This document shows, one piece after another, positions 10,036 through 20,116 of a stretch of DNA of 64,000 nt (position 1 is its first letter; each line of letters opens with the position of its first letter). A program made the translations under genes and the position numbers. A model generated the notes under the pieces. That model ran no database searches, was not told the DNA's origin, and saw nothing but the letters and a program-made list of their open reading frames with translations. Source of the DNA: Rosettibacter primus (GTDB taxonomy: Bacteria > Bacteroidota > Ignavibacteria > Ignavibacteriales > Melioribacteraceae); the NCBI RefSeq assembly GCF_036860675.1, contig NZ_JAYKGK010000013.1:11093-75092 (forward strand). The letters are read 5' to 3'.

Positions 10036-12915
10036 TCATTCATTCGGATAAATTTGTGTTGCCCCAATTAATTTGACAGGACCAATTAAACCTGATTCAA
10101 GTGGTTCCCAGTCCTTGGCAGTGAACAAACCATTTTCATCTAAATTTTTTCTTTCGCGCGCTGCAAAATTGATATTGTAAAATTTTTTGTAATTAATTCC
10201 ATTCTTATCCAAATAAATAATTCTATTTGCCATTAAGTTCGTTACATGAATTTCAAGTTCATTTATTTCTTGCAGTTTATCTGCTTCAATTGTTAATTGG
10301 AATTCTGGGCCAACTAAAGTTGCCAACTTTTCACCATTTAGATAAACTACTGCTGATTCACATACTTTGCCAAGGTCAAGTAAGTATGCATCGGTTTTAA
10401 AATCTGGCTTCTTAAATTTTGTTTTATAACTTGCCGTTCCTGAAAACCATTTTAACTCATCAGAATGGAGAGTCCATGATTCTAATTTTTTTGTTGAATA
10501 CGATTCAGGTAATGTTGGACCTCCTTTAACAAAATCAATTTCCCATTCACCGTCAAGAATAATTTCTTTGTCTGTTTTATCATAAAACTTATAATTGTTA
10601 ATACTAATTTTTTCTGGATACCACTGGAGAATAAGTGTTTCTCCTTTTTTCAATTTTATATAAACTTCAGAATTATTTTCAGTTAAATTTCTAATTGAAG
10701 CTTTACCAATTTGTTTATTCATTGGATTAAACCAAACAGCATCTTTTCCACCAGAATAAACTTTTACCCATTGAGCAATTTCATTTTCTGTCCAATTACT
10801 GATAAAATAACAAATACCTTCTTTTCGTTTTATTCTATTAAACCAAAGACCAATTTTCGCCATTTGTTCTGGGAATATTTTAATATCATTTAAAATTGTT
10901 TCAACATCATCACCTTTAATTATTCTGCCTTTGCCGATATTACTAATAAAATAATTTCCATTAGAGATAAATTTTATTTTATATTTTATTTCATTGTAAA
11001 ATTTGCGTCGTGTATCTAAATTATATAAGCCAGGCACATCTGAAGGGAAATCTTTATGAAAAATTATCGTAGCCCCTTTTTCAGCTAAGTGAATTAATTT
11101 TTCAAATGTTTTAAGTGGTATAAAATTGCATTGTGGAACAATTATAGTTTTATATTCTGAGTAGTTATTAGAAATAATTTTTTTATTTAATGATTTTAAT
11201 TGTTGAATTTGTTTGTCGGAAATGTAGTCGTAAGTAAATCCGTTATTTAAAAACATTTCACTAAGGTTTTGAAAATCATCAGGCAATTCATCTCTTCCAG
11301 TGCCAAAATGTTTTAGCATACTTTTGCCTCTATCTGACCATATATCATAAATCGGGAAATATAATAAAATATCATTTGCTGGTTTAGATGTTTGTAAAAA
11401 TGCTTGACAATTAGTTACATACGAATTAATTGTCTTTAAATCTTCCCACCATGTATTTGTTGGTGCAAAATGAACTGATGCATAGAAAAGCCAGCCCGGC
11501 CAATTTTCATTGATAGGAGAATAAGGAGTTCCATGATATACAAGATGATTAACACCATTTGCAAAATATAAATCAAAATTCTTTTTTACTTCTGAAAGAG
11601 TTGAAAGAAAATGATCATTAAGCCAAGTTGCAGCTTCAGCTGATATTAATTGTTTCCCAGAAACATGTCCTGCCGAAGTAGCCATTTTAATACGTAAGGG
11701 TGAAGAACCTTCAGTTTCTGGGATGTCACTAACAGCATACAAATCAATAATATTTGCAGGTGAGCCATGAGCTTGATTACGAACAATTGCATTATATTTT
11801 CTTGACCATTTTTTCCATTGTAAAGTAAATTTATTCAATAATAAATCAGATATAGTTTCTCTATAGTCACAAATAACTCGATTATTCATATCATCTGAAT
11901 CGTTCCCAAATAATGCTGGTAAATAATCTTTTAAATCATAACCTCTGTATTTTTTAAACTCCCCAAAGAATAATGGAGTCCAGTCTGCTTCTCCATCTGC
12001 ATCATCAACTTCATAAGAATCATTAAAGAAAGCACGAATGCCAGTTAAATTCATTCCCGCAGCATTTTTATCAAAAAATTTCAGATAATTTTTTATTGCT
12101 TTTTCTGAAAAATGGTCAATTACATTTCCCTCGCCACCTTTTGAAGCACGTTCTACCATTTTTCCATGCCAGCCTTGAAATACTGCATATAATTTCCATT
12201 TGCCATCCAGGGCAATCCATTCCAAAGTTCCATCACTTTTTACTCTATCGATTAGATTAATTTTATTCCCATTTTCATTGAATGCAACAAGAGCTATTAA
12301 AGGCAATTCTCTTTCAAACCGAACCTGGTCTAATGCAAGCTCTTGCAAATTTTTATTACTGCTGATTGGATATTTTATTTCTGAAATATCAACTTTATGA
12401 CCAACAGCTCTAACCAATGGTTCTTGAACATATTTTATTTTCTCATTTAATTTTTCACCTGATGATAAAGTATAAATTTTATACTTAACATTTTTGCACG
12501 CATCATCATCCGTAACCCATGGGCCGCCAAATGGCCAACCTGAAGCATTAGCAACATCAACTCTTAATCCTAACTTTTCTGCTTGTTCTAAAGTAAATTT
12601 CAAAAGCTGCATCCATTCTGGAGATAAAAAATCTACAAATTGATTTTCATAACCTTTTACTCCATAAATTGCTGTGAGTTCAACACCACCAAAATTAGCT
12701 TTGCTAAGTTCTTCTAAGTTTAATTTCAAATCTTCTTTATTAACTGCACTGCCATACCACCACCATCTTGTCCATGGTTTTGTAATATTAGTTGTGTGAG
12801 GCCACTCAGGTCTATAATAATTTTTTTGACTTAATGTGTGAGATGAGATTAAAAAGAAAAATAAAATAAAAAACCAGTTTGTTAATTCTTTCATGTATTC
12901 AATATTTCTTTTCAT
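10036..12915 (-). CDS. GH106 alpha-L-rhamnosidase
   Basis: 959 residues from the ATG at 12915. The ATG at 12894 (residue 8) gives a more standard signal peptide (KELTNWFFILFFFLISSHTLS); neither has a strong ribosome site. The N-terminal module (PWTRWWWYGSAVNKEDL, FGGVELTAIYG, VDVANASGWPFGGPW) is diagnostic for GH106, and the C-terminal jelly-roll (GTASYKTKF, LGKVCESAVVYLNGE) resembles GH2-type sandwich domains. GH106 enzymes remove terminal alpha-L-rhamnose by a calcium-assisted inverting mechanism. Next to PL9, PL11 and GH105 enzymes it should liberate rhamnose from rhamnogalacturonan-I oligomers. This makes it the probable source of rhamnose for the nearby rhamnulokinase and microcompartment. 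No T9SS tail, so probably periplasmic. Confidence 0.92.
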   Translation of the reverse strand: MKRNIEYMKELTNWFFILFFFLISSHTLSQKNYYRPEWPHTTNITKPWTRWWWYGSAVNKEDLKLNLEELSKANFGGVELTAIYGVKGYENQFVDFLSPEWMQLLKFTLEQAEKLGLRVDVANASGWPFGGPWVTDDDACKNVKYKIYTLSSGEKLNEKIKYVQEPLVRAVGHKVDISEIKYPISSNKNLQELALDQVRFERELPLIALVAFNENGNKINLIDRVKSDGTLEWIALDGKWKLYAVFQGWHGKMVERASKGGEGNVIDHFSEKAIKNYLKFFDKNAAGMNLTGIRAFFNDSYEVDDADGEADWTPLFFGEFKKYRGYDLKDYLPALFGNDSDDMNNRVICDYRETISDLLLNKFTLQWKKWSRKYNAIVRNQAHGSPANIIDLYAVSDIPETEGSSPLRIKMATSAGHVSGKQLISAEAATWLNDHFLSTLSEVKKNFDLYFANGVNHLVYHGTPYSPINENWPGWLFYASVHFAPTNTWWEDLKTINSYVTNCQAFLQTSKPANDILLYFPIYDIWSDRGKSMLKHFGTGRDELPDDFQNLSEMFLNNGFTYDYISDKQIQQLKSLNKKIISNNYSEYKTIIVPQCNFIPLKTFEKLIHLAEKGATIIFHKDFPSDVPGLYNLDTRRKFYNEIKYKIKFISNGNYFISNIGKGRIIKGDDVETILNDIKIFPEQMAKIGLWFNRIKRKEGICYFISNWTENEIAQWVKVYSGGKDAVWFNPMNKQIGKASIRNLTENNSEVYIKLKKGETLILQWYPEKISINNYKFYDKTDKEIILDGEWEIDFVKGGPTLPESYSTKKLESWTLHSDELKWFSGTASYKTKFKKPDFKTDAYLLDLGKVCESAVVYLNGEKLATLVGPEFQLTIEADKLQEINELEIHVTNLMANRIIYLDKNGINYKKFYNINFAARERKNLDENGLFTAKDWEPLESGLIGPVKLIGATQIYPNE

Positions 12916-12946
12916 ATTACTTTATAATTTGATTTGCTTTAATAAT

Positions 12947-14578
12947 TCACTTCAGTAGAACAAATTGTTTTATCATGGTTATACCATTTACCTCTAATTT
13001 GCAAAAATAAACTCCGCTAGGCAGATTCTTACCATCAAAACGTACTGTGTGAATTCCTTTATTTTTAATTTCATCTACAAGTGTAGTAATTTTTTGACCT
13101 AAAGAATTGTAGATAATAATATTTACATGAGTTGAATAAGGAATCTTAAAAACAAAATTTGTAAAGGCATTAAAAGGATTGGGATAATTTTGAAGTAACT
13201 CAATTTCATCAGGGATATTGTTTTTTATGTAATTAATGCTTGTCAAATTTTGATTTTCTAGAGCACCTATATCTGGGGCCTTACCAGTAAAATTAAAACC
13301 AACATCTAAACCCGCATCAATAAGGCTACTATTTTTCGATGGACGCATAAAATTAATATCGGGTAAACTGCCATCTGGTTTTCTTGGTGCTGTTAGTTGA
13401 GAAACATCAAGACTAATGAAATCATTGTCAGAAATATTTAATCCTAAATCAAACGAATTATGAGAAAGAGTATTTTTGGTATTATCAATATAAGCTGTGT
13501 GCGAGTTGACAGGTTGATAACTTAAGTTATTTATTAAAATGTGGTCATAACCATTAAACCATATGTTATCTATTTGAGGACTTTCACGATTGACCATATT
13601 AAAATTTATGTCGTTTTGATATGCTGTATTGTTGTACCATTCATTTCCACTTAAGTGATGATTTGAATAAAATCCATTAGTTTTATTACCGACAGCTATA
13701 CAAAATTTAATTATATTTCTTGGCACTGGATTAGGAATTTTATCAGCTGTATCATGTGCATAACCACCGGCCTTAAATCCATTCCCGTCACCTAATCTTT
13801 CAAAAGATGTAGAATAACCATTATAGAATGACCAGCAACTATCGAACACAACAGATTCATCTGCTCTAATAATATCAAAACCATCATCGCTGTTAAACCA
13901 TGCGCGACAACCCTTAAAAATATTTCCTTTCCCTCCTGCATCTGGATGACAACCAAAACCATCTGTATTGCTTCCAAGTTTGTCTTCCGAAACATTATCC
14001 CAATTTCGAAATGCATCACAATTTAGAAATAAGTTATAACCCCCTTTATAATGTCTTAGTCCTGTCCCAATATTATCGTGCATACTAATATTTTCAAAAA
14101 TATTATGATTCCCTCTGCTGTAGATACAATATGATTCTGTATGCCCGGTAATTGTAACCTGAACACCTGTCATTTCTAAACCCTTCAAATGTATATAATT
14201 TCCAATGACATAAATACCTACCACTCTTTGATTCGCAGGCTTTACATCGGAGAAATCAAAAACTGGTGTTTCTCCTGGATAAGCCCAATATTTAATTGTA
14301 TTTCCTTCGGTCCCGCTTTTATCTAAATATGTAACGCAGGCAAAAAGATTTGAAACTACTTTTGAAATTTGGTTAGCACGAATTTTATATAATCCTCCTC
14401 TAATAAAAACTGTATCACCTGGATTTACAAGTTCTTGAGCTTTTTGAAGAGATTCTAATGGTTTATCTATAGTTCCGGGATTTGAATCATTTCCATACGG
14501 CGCAATATAAATTTGTGAAATTATATTTACTTTCAATATCGTTATAAAAAAAAATACTTTGATTGCTATTTTATTCAT
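12947..14578 (-). CDS. PL9 family lyase with T9SS sorting tail
   Basis: 543 residues with a signal peptide. The opening IYIAPYGNDSNPGT is a typical PL9/beta-helix start. NSDDGFDI (about 230) carries the Asp cluster that binds Ca2+ in PL9 enzymes, and GDGNGFKAGGY (about 268) carries the Lys used as the beta-elimination base. PL9 includes pectate lyases and rhamnogalacturonan-I lyases; the cluster favours the latter. Residues 455-543 (ELLQNYPNPFNAF, LGQKITTLVDEI, SGVYFCKLEV) form a T9SS C-terminal domain, so the enzyme is expected at the cell surface or secreted. It lies directly upstream of GH106, with its stop 31 bases before the GH106 ATG. Confidence 0.88.
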   Translation of the reverse strand: MNKIAIKVFFFITILKVNIISQIYIAPYGNDSNPGTIDKPLESLQKAQELVNPGDTVFIRGGLYKIRANQISKVVSNLFACVTYLDKSGTEGNTIKYWAYPGETPVFDFSDVKPANQRVVGIYVIGNYIHLKGLEMTGVQVTITGHTESYCIYSRGNHNIFENISMHDNIGTGLRHYKGGYNLFLNCDAFRNWDNVSEDKLGSNTDGFGCHPDAGGKGNIFKGCRAWFNSDDGFDIIRADESVVFDSCWSFYNGYSTSFERLGDGNGFKAGGYAHDTADKIPNPVPRNIIKFCIAVGNKTNGFYSNHHLSGNEWYNNTAYQNDINFNMVNRESPQIDNIWFNGYDHILINNLSYQPVNSHTAYIDNTKNTLSHNSFDLGLNISDNDFISLDVSQLTAPRKPDGSLPDINFMRPSKNSSLIDAGLDVGFNFTGKAPDIGALENQNLTSINYIKNNIPDEIELLQNYPNPFNAFTNFVFKIPYSTHVNIIIYNSLGQKITTLVDEIKNKGIHTVRFDGKNLPSGVYFCKLEVNGITMIKQFVLLK

Positions 14579-14768
14579 GCTTGAACTTTTATTTTATTGA
14601 AGGGTTAATTTTTTTTATGAGAATTGTGAACAATATTTTTCTTGAGATTATAATCTTATAATTATTGTGTTAATTAATTTTTTCAGAATTATTATGAGAT
14701 TAGTAAGCGCGATGGAAAAATTTTTTTGTTTGAAGTGCTTTATTATAAGCCGGCATTTTATAATGAAT
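14579..14768. other. Intergenic gap between GH31 and PL9 genes
   Basis: 190 bases, AT-rich, containing the short palindrome AGATTATAATCT (14645-14656). I see no T-tailed hairpin or small gene. A promoter for PL9 is possible but not distinguishable in such AT-rich sequence. Confidence 0.35.
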
Positions 14769-16880
14769 TTAATTATTCAGCCAATTTTCACTCGATTCTA
14801 AAATATTCATATCAAATTTCTTCTTTGTAATTTCTACTGATTCTCTGTACAATTCATTTAAATCAGGCAATTGTAATTTAGAACCTTTACGAATAAATAA
14901 TGGAGTTTTATAATCTGGTGCATCAACTTCAATAAAAGTTCCTCCTTTATATTCTTTTTTATTCCATTGGTCAATCCATATTTCACCTGCAGGCAGATAA
15001 ATTGATTTCTTAGTTTTACCTTCTTCCCATATGATTGAAACTAATATGTCATTTCCAAATTTATAGGTTGTCCAATCTTCCCAGCATTCTTTTTGATTTG
15101 GATACTCAAGAAATAATGGTCTAATGATAGGCATTCCAGTTTTATTTGCAACTTCAGCATGATGATGAATGTAATCAATCAAGTACATTCTTAATTTTGC
15201 ATAAAATCTCCACACTGCAAGTAGTTCATGGTCGAATGATGGTTCATAATCCATATCCCAGAATACTCGATTATTTGTTGGTCCGACTTCCATAATTGGA
15301 GAAAAACAAGAAAAACCAAGCCATCGTTTTGTTACTTCTCGATTAATTTTTCTTGGATAACCGCCAGTATCAGAACCCCAGATAGGATAACCCATTATTG
15401 CACATCTTTGAGCACCTATAATCACCGAGCGAAGTCCTTCAGGCGGATTGCCAGTATCTCCAGCCCACATTCCTCCATATTTTGCACTGCCAGTATATTG
15501 AGCTCTTGGAAATAAAATAAAATCATCAACAAGAATTGGTTTTACAGCATCATAGGCAGCTTTTACATATTGTCGAGGAAAATCATTATAATTTTCACGG
15601 TAAGTTGTGCCTATAAAAGTTTTCAGGTGTAAAGAGTCAAGAAGTTTTTCACCATCAGCTCGGTCAAGTTTAAAGCCTTTAATTCCCATTTTTGCCAATT
15701 TTGCAGGACCATTTTCTCCCCACCATTTACAAGCTTTTTCATTTGTGAAATCAATTAAAACTTGACGAGCTTTAATTCTATCCCGGCTTATAAGAAAATA
15801 TTTTTTTGCTTCTGCTGTATCTGCCATTTTCCCCATAACATAAGGTGCAATCCACATCATCAATTTAATATTTTTTGACTCGAGCCATTTTATCATATTT
15901 TGAAAATTTGGTAGACGTTCATTATCAATTTCATAATCATCAAAACCGTCAGGTCCTGGTGCCCAGGGTCTATCAATCCAGTATGCAGTGCATGGTATAT
16001 CATAAGCCTGCATGAGAAGAATTTCTTCAACAATTTGAGAATTGTAAGGTGCATGAACAAAACTGCCGTCATAATATTTTTTATTATTAAAATGTTCATC
16101 GCGCCAGCGCCAGGGTCCAAATGCCCACTTTGGCGGAACAAATGAAGGGCCGGTTTTTAGTGCATGCCGCTTAACTAATTCTGCAGGCACTTTATCCATC
16201 ATTAATGAAAATGATAATTCAGGACCTTCAAATAAAATTTGGACAAAATCTTTTCTCTCTTTGCAAAAATCTATAACTCCAGGCCATGTACCTTGAACAA
16301 AAATTGCATAATTGCCAGATGAGATGTAAAAAGGAGCATAAGCAGAAACTGTTGGTTTTAATTTAACATCAACTTTTTGTCCTCGAAGATTAAGTCCTTC
16401 GGTAATTCCTTTTGCCCATGATTTATTTTGTTCACCATCAACTACACGCTCAAATATTCCGGTAAAATATTCCTCGGGATTTACTTTTGTGTTAATAAGC
16501 CATGCTGAGGGTTTTAGTTCTTTATTCTTAAGCCTAAATGTGAAATCAATATTTTTTTCTTTTTCAATAGTTTCCATTAATATTGACAATGAATCAATTT
16601 CCCATATATAAATTGTTTTGTTGGATGAGTCTTTATAAAAAGTAAATTCTCCTTTAAGCCAGATTTTTTTATCATTCAGAATAAAACCTATTCCACCTAA
16701 TGTATCATCGGGCTCAATTAATATATTTTCTCCAAATGGATTATGAACTTTAATAGATACAAATGCATCACTATGGCCGGAAACAACTATTCTTTTTTCT
16801 TTTGCACTTAGATTATTTATTGCAATTAAACCACATATTAAAAAGATTAAAAAATTGTAGAATAATTTCTTTTTGTTCAT
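14769..16880 (-). CDS. Glycoside hydrolase family 31, periplasmic, specificity unknown
   Basis: 703 residues with a signal peptide (MNKKKLFYNFLIFLICGLIA). The GH31 catalytic barrel is clear: PKWAFGPWRWRDEHF, AYWIDRPWAPGPDGF, the nucleophile Asp in GFKLDRADGE, and the acid/base Asp in MWAGDTG. GH31 covers alpha-glucosidases, alpha-xylosidases, alpha-galactosidases and others. The ADGEKLL sequence after the nucleophile and the pectin context do not settle which. It lies between PL11 and PL9, so it probably trims an alpha-linked substituent from RG-I fragments. A 12-bp palindrome (16912-16923) sits about 32 bases upstream. Confidence 0.85.
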   Translation of the reverse strand: MNKKKLFYNFLIFLICGLIAINNLSAKEKRIVVSGHSDAFVSIKVHNPFGENILIEPDDTLGGIGFILNDKKIWLKGEFTFYKDSSNKTIYIWEIDSLSILMETIEKEKNIDFTFRLKNKELKPSAWLINTKVNPEEYFTGIFERVVDGEQNKSWAKGITEGLNLRGQKVDVKLKPTVSAYAPFYISSGNYAIFVQGTWPGVIDFCKERKDFVQILFEGPELSFSLMMDKVPAELVKRHALKTGPSFVPPKWAFGPWRWRDEHFNNKKYYDGSFVHAPYNSQIVEEILLMQAYDIPCTAYWIDRPWAPGPDGFDDYEIDNERLPNFQNMIKWLESKNIKLMMWIAPYVMGKMADTAEAKKYFLISRDRIKARQVLIDFTNEKACKWWGENGPAKLAKMGIKGFKLDRADGEKLLDSLHLKTFIGTTYRENYNDFPRQYVKAAYDAVKPILVDDFILFPRAQYTGSAKYGGMWAGDTGNPPEGLRSVIIGAQRCAIMGYPIWGSDTGGYPRKINREVTKRWLGFSCFSPIMEVGPTNNRVFWDMDYEPSFDHELLAVWRFYAKLRMYLIDYIHHHAEVANKTGMPIIRPLFLEYPNQKECWEDWTTYKFGNDILVSIIWEEGKTKKSIYLPAGEIWIDQWNKKEYKGGTFIEVDAPDYKTPLFIRKGSKLQLPDLNELYRESVEITKKKFDMNILESSENWLNN

Positions 16881-16911
16881 TACTAATACCTTTTAATCTG
16901 TTAATTATTTG

Positions 16912-16923
16912 TTACTCGAGTAA
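16912..16923. promoter_or_regulatory. 12-bp palindrome TTACTCGAGTAA upstream of GH31 gene
   Basis: Perfect palindrome 32-43 bases upstream of the GH31 ATG, in the 96-base gap after the PL11 gene. Shares the pattern TTAYTCGARTAA with 6166-6177. Possible operator for a pectin regulator that is not in this window. Confidence 0.3.
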
Positions 16924-16976
16924 TGAATTATATCTAAATCCAAGTGTTCAATTTTGAAAAAACAAATTAAGAATTA

Positions 16977-19900
16977 CTACTTCATAAAAATCATTTTTTT
17001 AACTTCAGTAAATCCGCCTGCATTAAATCTATAGAAATAGATTCCCGAAGTTATTGAATTACCAAAATTATCTTTTCCATCCCAGACTATTGAGTGATAT
17101 CCTGAATATAATTCTTTGTCAACAAGAGTTCTTATTTCCTGTCCTAATGTATTATAAATTTTTAATGATACAAAACTTTTTTCCGGTAATGAAAAATTAA
17201 TAACAGTTTCAGGATTAAATGGATTGGGATAATTCTGGAAAAGCTGATATTCTTTAGGCAAAGTTGTGAATTCTTCAACTGATGTTATTTGTTTTGAAGT
17301 TATAGTTATTTCATCAAGATTTCCAAAATCTGAACCATTTGCAGAGAATCTAATTGTATTGTCATAACCATTATTAAGGTTAACATCGACACTATCAATT
17401 ACATAATTAGTCCATGCGCCTGTTCCTTTCATAGTTAAATTTTTTGATGTGCCATTTACAATCAATAATCCGGTTCTATCAACATTTCCAAGAGCATATC
17501 TATAATATAAAGTATGCATCCCCCCGCCAAATCCAGGCATATAAGTAAATTCAACAGAACTGTTGTTTGCATCAAAATTTGTAAATCCTGTTCCGTGATA
17601 TCCTAAATGATTATTATCAAAATAAACAGTCCCAATTATCGTTGCATCTTCTGCTTGAAAAGTAAAATAATCATCAGGAGTTATACTCAAAACTTCTGAA
17701 CGAAGAGATTCTACTTTGTTTGTATCAGTTACTGTTAAAGAGTAATAATAAGTTTTCCCTTTTACAAGATTTTTGTCAATAAAATAATTTTCATTCTTAT
17801 CAAAAGAAAAAATTTGAGGTGATTTCATATCAGGTGAATCCGAACGATAAACATTAACTTTTGATATTGCATTATCATTTTGAATTTTCCACAATAATAG
17901 AGCTGAGTTAGAATCATATCGATAAGATAAATTTGTTGGTGCTGCAGGTCTAACAGTTGGGGTTATTTCAATAATATCTGAGAGTTGAGATTTATTTCCA
18001 TCGACATCATAAGCAGCAACAGCATAGTAATAAGTAGAATCATATTTTACATTAGTATCAACATATGATGTATTATTTCCAACATCGATTGAATCATTAA
18101 AATTATTTTTAACAGTGCCTTTATAGATGATATAACCTGCTAAATCTGATTCAGTATTTGCATCCCATTCAATTTTTATAGTATCACCTAAAGAAAATCC
18201 TCTAATATTTTTAGGTTTTGCAGGTGGTTTAAGACTATCTGGAATAAACATGCTTTTTCCAACAAAAAAGCTTGGATGTGGTGGTTGATTATATCCAACA
18301 TTTTGCCATGCAATTGCAAGCCGATATTGTCTGTCTTGCATCAAAGTAATAATGCGATATGGTGTCTCTATATTTGTAGTATAAATCCTAAGAGCTGAGT
18401 TGTCGCTTGTCCGCCAAATTACCTCTTCTCTCCAATCACCAAACAAATCAGCTTGGAGACATGGAGTTGCTTTAGTTCCATTGTTTGAAGCACAGCCATT
18501 AGCTAATAATAAAATTGGATTAGATTGACCATCATACTTTCTAATGTTAATATCATCTAAAAGCTCACGCTCAAGATCTCCGTCCCACCATATTACAAAA
18601 TTAGAAGAAGGGGGATTCGGGCCTACTTTAATATTATTTGCACTTCGCAAACCATCTGTTCCACCCCAGCATTCCATACCTTCGTATGAATCATCAAGAT
18701 TGGCAGCAACACCTCTACCTATATCACCTGGACCAGTTCCCCAGATTATTTCTCCGGTTTTTCCATTAAGAAGAGCTGAACCTACTGCAGCTTTCTCGTG
18801 AATTCCCCATATTTCAAGTCCAGGACGATTTGGGTCTATATCCGATACGTGCAGAGCATCACCATGTCCTAAACGAGAATTCCAGAGTGGTTTACCATCA
18901 TCGTCAATTGCCATTGCGCCATAAATAATTTCATCTTTTCCATCGCCATCAAGGTCAGCAACACTTAAATTATGATTGCCCTGCCCTGTGTAATCAGGAT
19001 AACCATTATTTGTGTCAAAAATCCATCTTGTTTTTAATTGATTATCTTTCCAGTCCCATGCAACAAGAACAGTTCTTGTATAATAACCTCTACACATCAC
19101 AACACTTGGATGTTCGCCATCAAGATAAGCTACACAAGCAAGAAAACGGTCAACTCTATTACCATAAGAATCCCCCCAAGAACTTACATCCCCACGAGGA
19201 GGCAAATAATTTGTTGTTGCTAAAGCTTCACCAGTTTTGCCATCAAAGATAGTAAAATATTCAGGTCCTGATAGTATATATCCACTTGAATTTCTATAGT
19301 CAGCATTAGCATCCCCAATTACATTCCCCTTACCATCAATAGTTCCATCTGCAGTTTTACATGCAACCTCAGCTTTTCCATCTCCATCCAAATCATAAAC
19401 CATAAACTGTGTGTAATGTGCACCTGCTCTAATATTTTTTCCAAGGTCTATGCGCCAGAGTAAAGTTCCATCAAACTCTAAACCATCAAGATATACATTA
19501 CCTGTGTAACCACTTTGTGAGTTATCTTTCGAATTAGAAGGGTCCCATTTAAGTACAATTTCATATTCACCATCACCATCTAAATCCGCTACACTTGCAT
19601 CATTTGGACTATATGTATAATTAACTCCATCAGGAGTTTGTCCTCCTTCTGGTCTTTGCAAAGGGATTGTTTTATAAATCTGGCTCCAAGGTGTAATTTC
19701 TTTTGAAGCTTCTTGTTCAACATCATTTACAATTGGGACAACAAAATATTTATCATTTAATGTTCCTGCAGTATCAACATAATTTGTTGAATTTAGAAGT
19801 GGCTCTTTATTAATTTTTATATTATTACGATAAATATTAAACTTTACATTTGTTGAATCAGATATCAGCAAGCGCCAGCTCAGAAAAATTCCTTTGTCCT

Positions 19901-20015
19901 TAGCTGGTACTCCAACCAAACCTCTATCTAATTTTTCCAATTGTTGTTTCTGAGCCCAATTTATATTACCAATGAGAACAATGATAACTATCAATAACAC
20001 CATTGCTCGTTTCAT
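16977..20015 (-). CDS. PL11 rhamnogalacturonan lyase with FN3, CBM35-like and T9SS domains
   Basis: 1012 residues from the ATG at 20015, preceded by GAGG at 8 bases; an upstream in-frame TTG is less likely. After the signal peptide comes a YesW/YesX-like eight-bladed propeller (about 25-600) with Ca2+-binding blades such as SVADLDGDGKDEII and MVYDLDGDGKAEVACKT plus LRIYTTNIETPYRIITLMQD, diagnostic of PL11. These enzymes cleave the Rha-GalA bond of the RG-I backbone by beta-elimination. Two fibronectin type III-like modules follow (about 610-785), then a CBM35-like sandwich (FQAEDATIIG, GFGGGMHTLYYRYA; about 790-920), then the T9SS tail (LFQNYPNPFNPETV). It is probably the main surface endo-lyase of the cluster. 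Confidence 0.95.
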   Translation of the reverse strand: MKRAMVLLIVIIVLIGNINWAQKQQLEKLDRGLVGVPAKDKGIFLSWRLLISDSTNVKFNIYRNNIKINKEPLLNSTNYVDTAGTLNDKYFVVPIVNDVEQEASKEITPWSQIYKTIPLQRPEGGQTPDGVNYTYSPNDASVADLDGDGEYEIVLKWDPSNSKDNSQSGYTGNVYLDGLEFDGTLLWRIDLGKNIRAGAHYTQFMVYDLDGDGKAEVACKTADGTIDGKGNVIGDANADYRNSSGYILSGPEYFTIFDGKTGEALATTNYLPPRGDVSSWGDSYGNRVDRFLACVAYLDGEHPSVVMCRGYYTRTVLVAWDWKDNQLKTRWIFDTNNGYPDYTGQGNHNLSVADLDGDGKDEIIYGAMAIDDDGKPLWNSRLGHGDALHVSDIDPNRPGLEIWGIHEKAAVGSALLNGKTGEIIWGTGPGDIGRGVAANLDDSYEGMECWGGTDGLRSANNIKVGPNPPSSNFVIWWDGDLERELLDDINIRKYDGQSNPILLLANGCASNNGTKATPCLQADLFGDWREEVIWRTSDNSALRIYTTNIETPYRIITLMQDRQYRLAIAWQNVGYNQPPHPSFFVGKSMFIPDSLKPPAKPKNIRGFSLGDTIKIEWDANTESDLAGYIIYKGTVKNNFNDSIDVGNNTSYVDTNVKYDSTYYYAVAAYDVDGNKSQLSDIIEITPTVRPAAPTNLSYRYDSNSALLLWKIQNDNAISKVNVYRSDSPDMKSPQIFSFDKNENYFIDKNLVKGKTYYYSLTVTDTNKVESLRSEVLSITPDDYFTFQAEDATIIGTVYFDNNHLGYHGTGFTNFDANNSSVEFTYMPGFGGGMHTLYYRYALGNVDRTGLLIVNGTSKNLTMKGTGAWTNYVIDSVDVNLNNGYDNTIRFSANGSDFGNLDEITITSKQITSVEEFTTLPKEYQLFQNYPNPFNPETVINFSLPEKSFVSLKIYNTLGQEIRTLVDKELYSGYHSIVWDGKDNFGNSITSGIYFYRFNAGGFTEVKKMIFMK

Positions 20016-20116
20016 AATTTTTTTCCTCAAAAAATATTTATTTATAATTAAATAAAAGTGTATGCTAATTATTTAGGGAGGAAAGAATATTTAATAAAAA
20101 CTTATTTGAAAAATAT

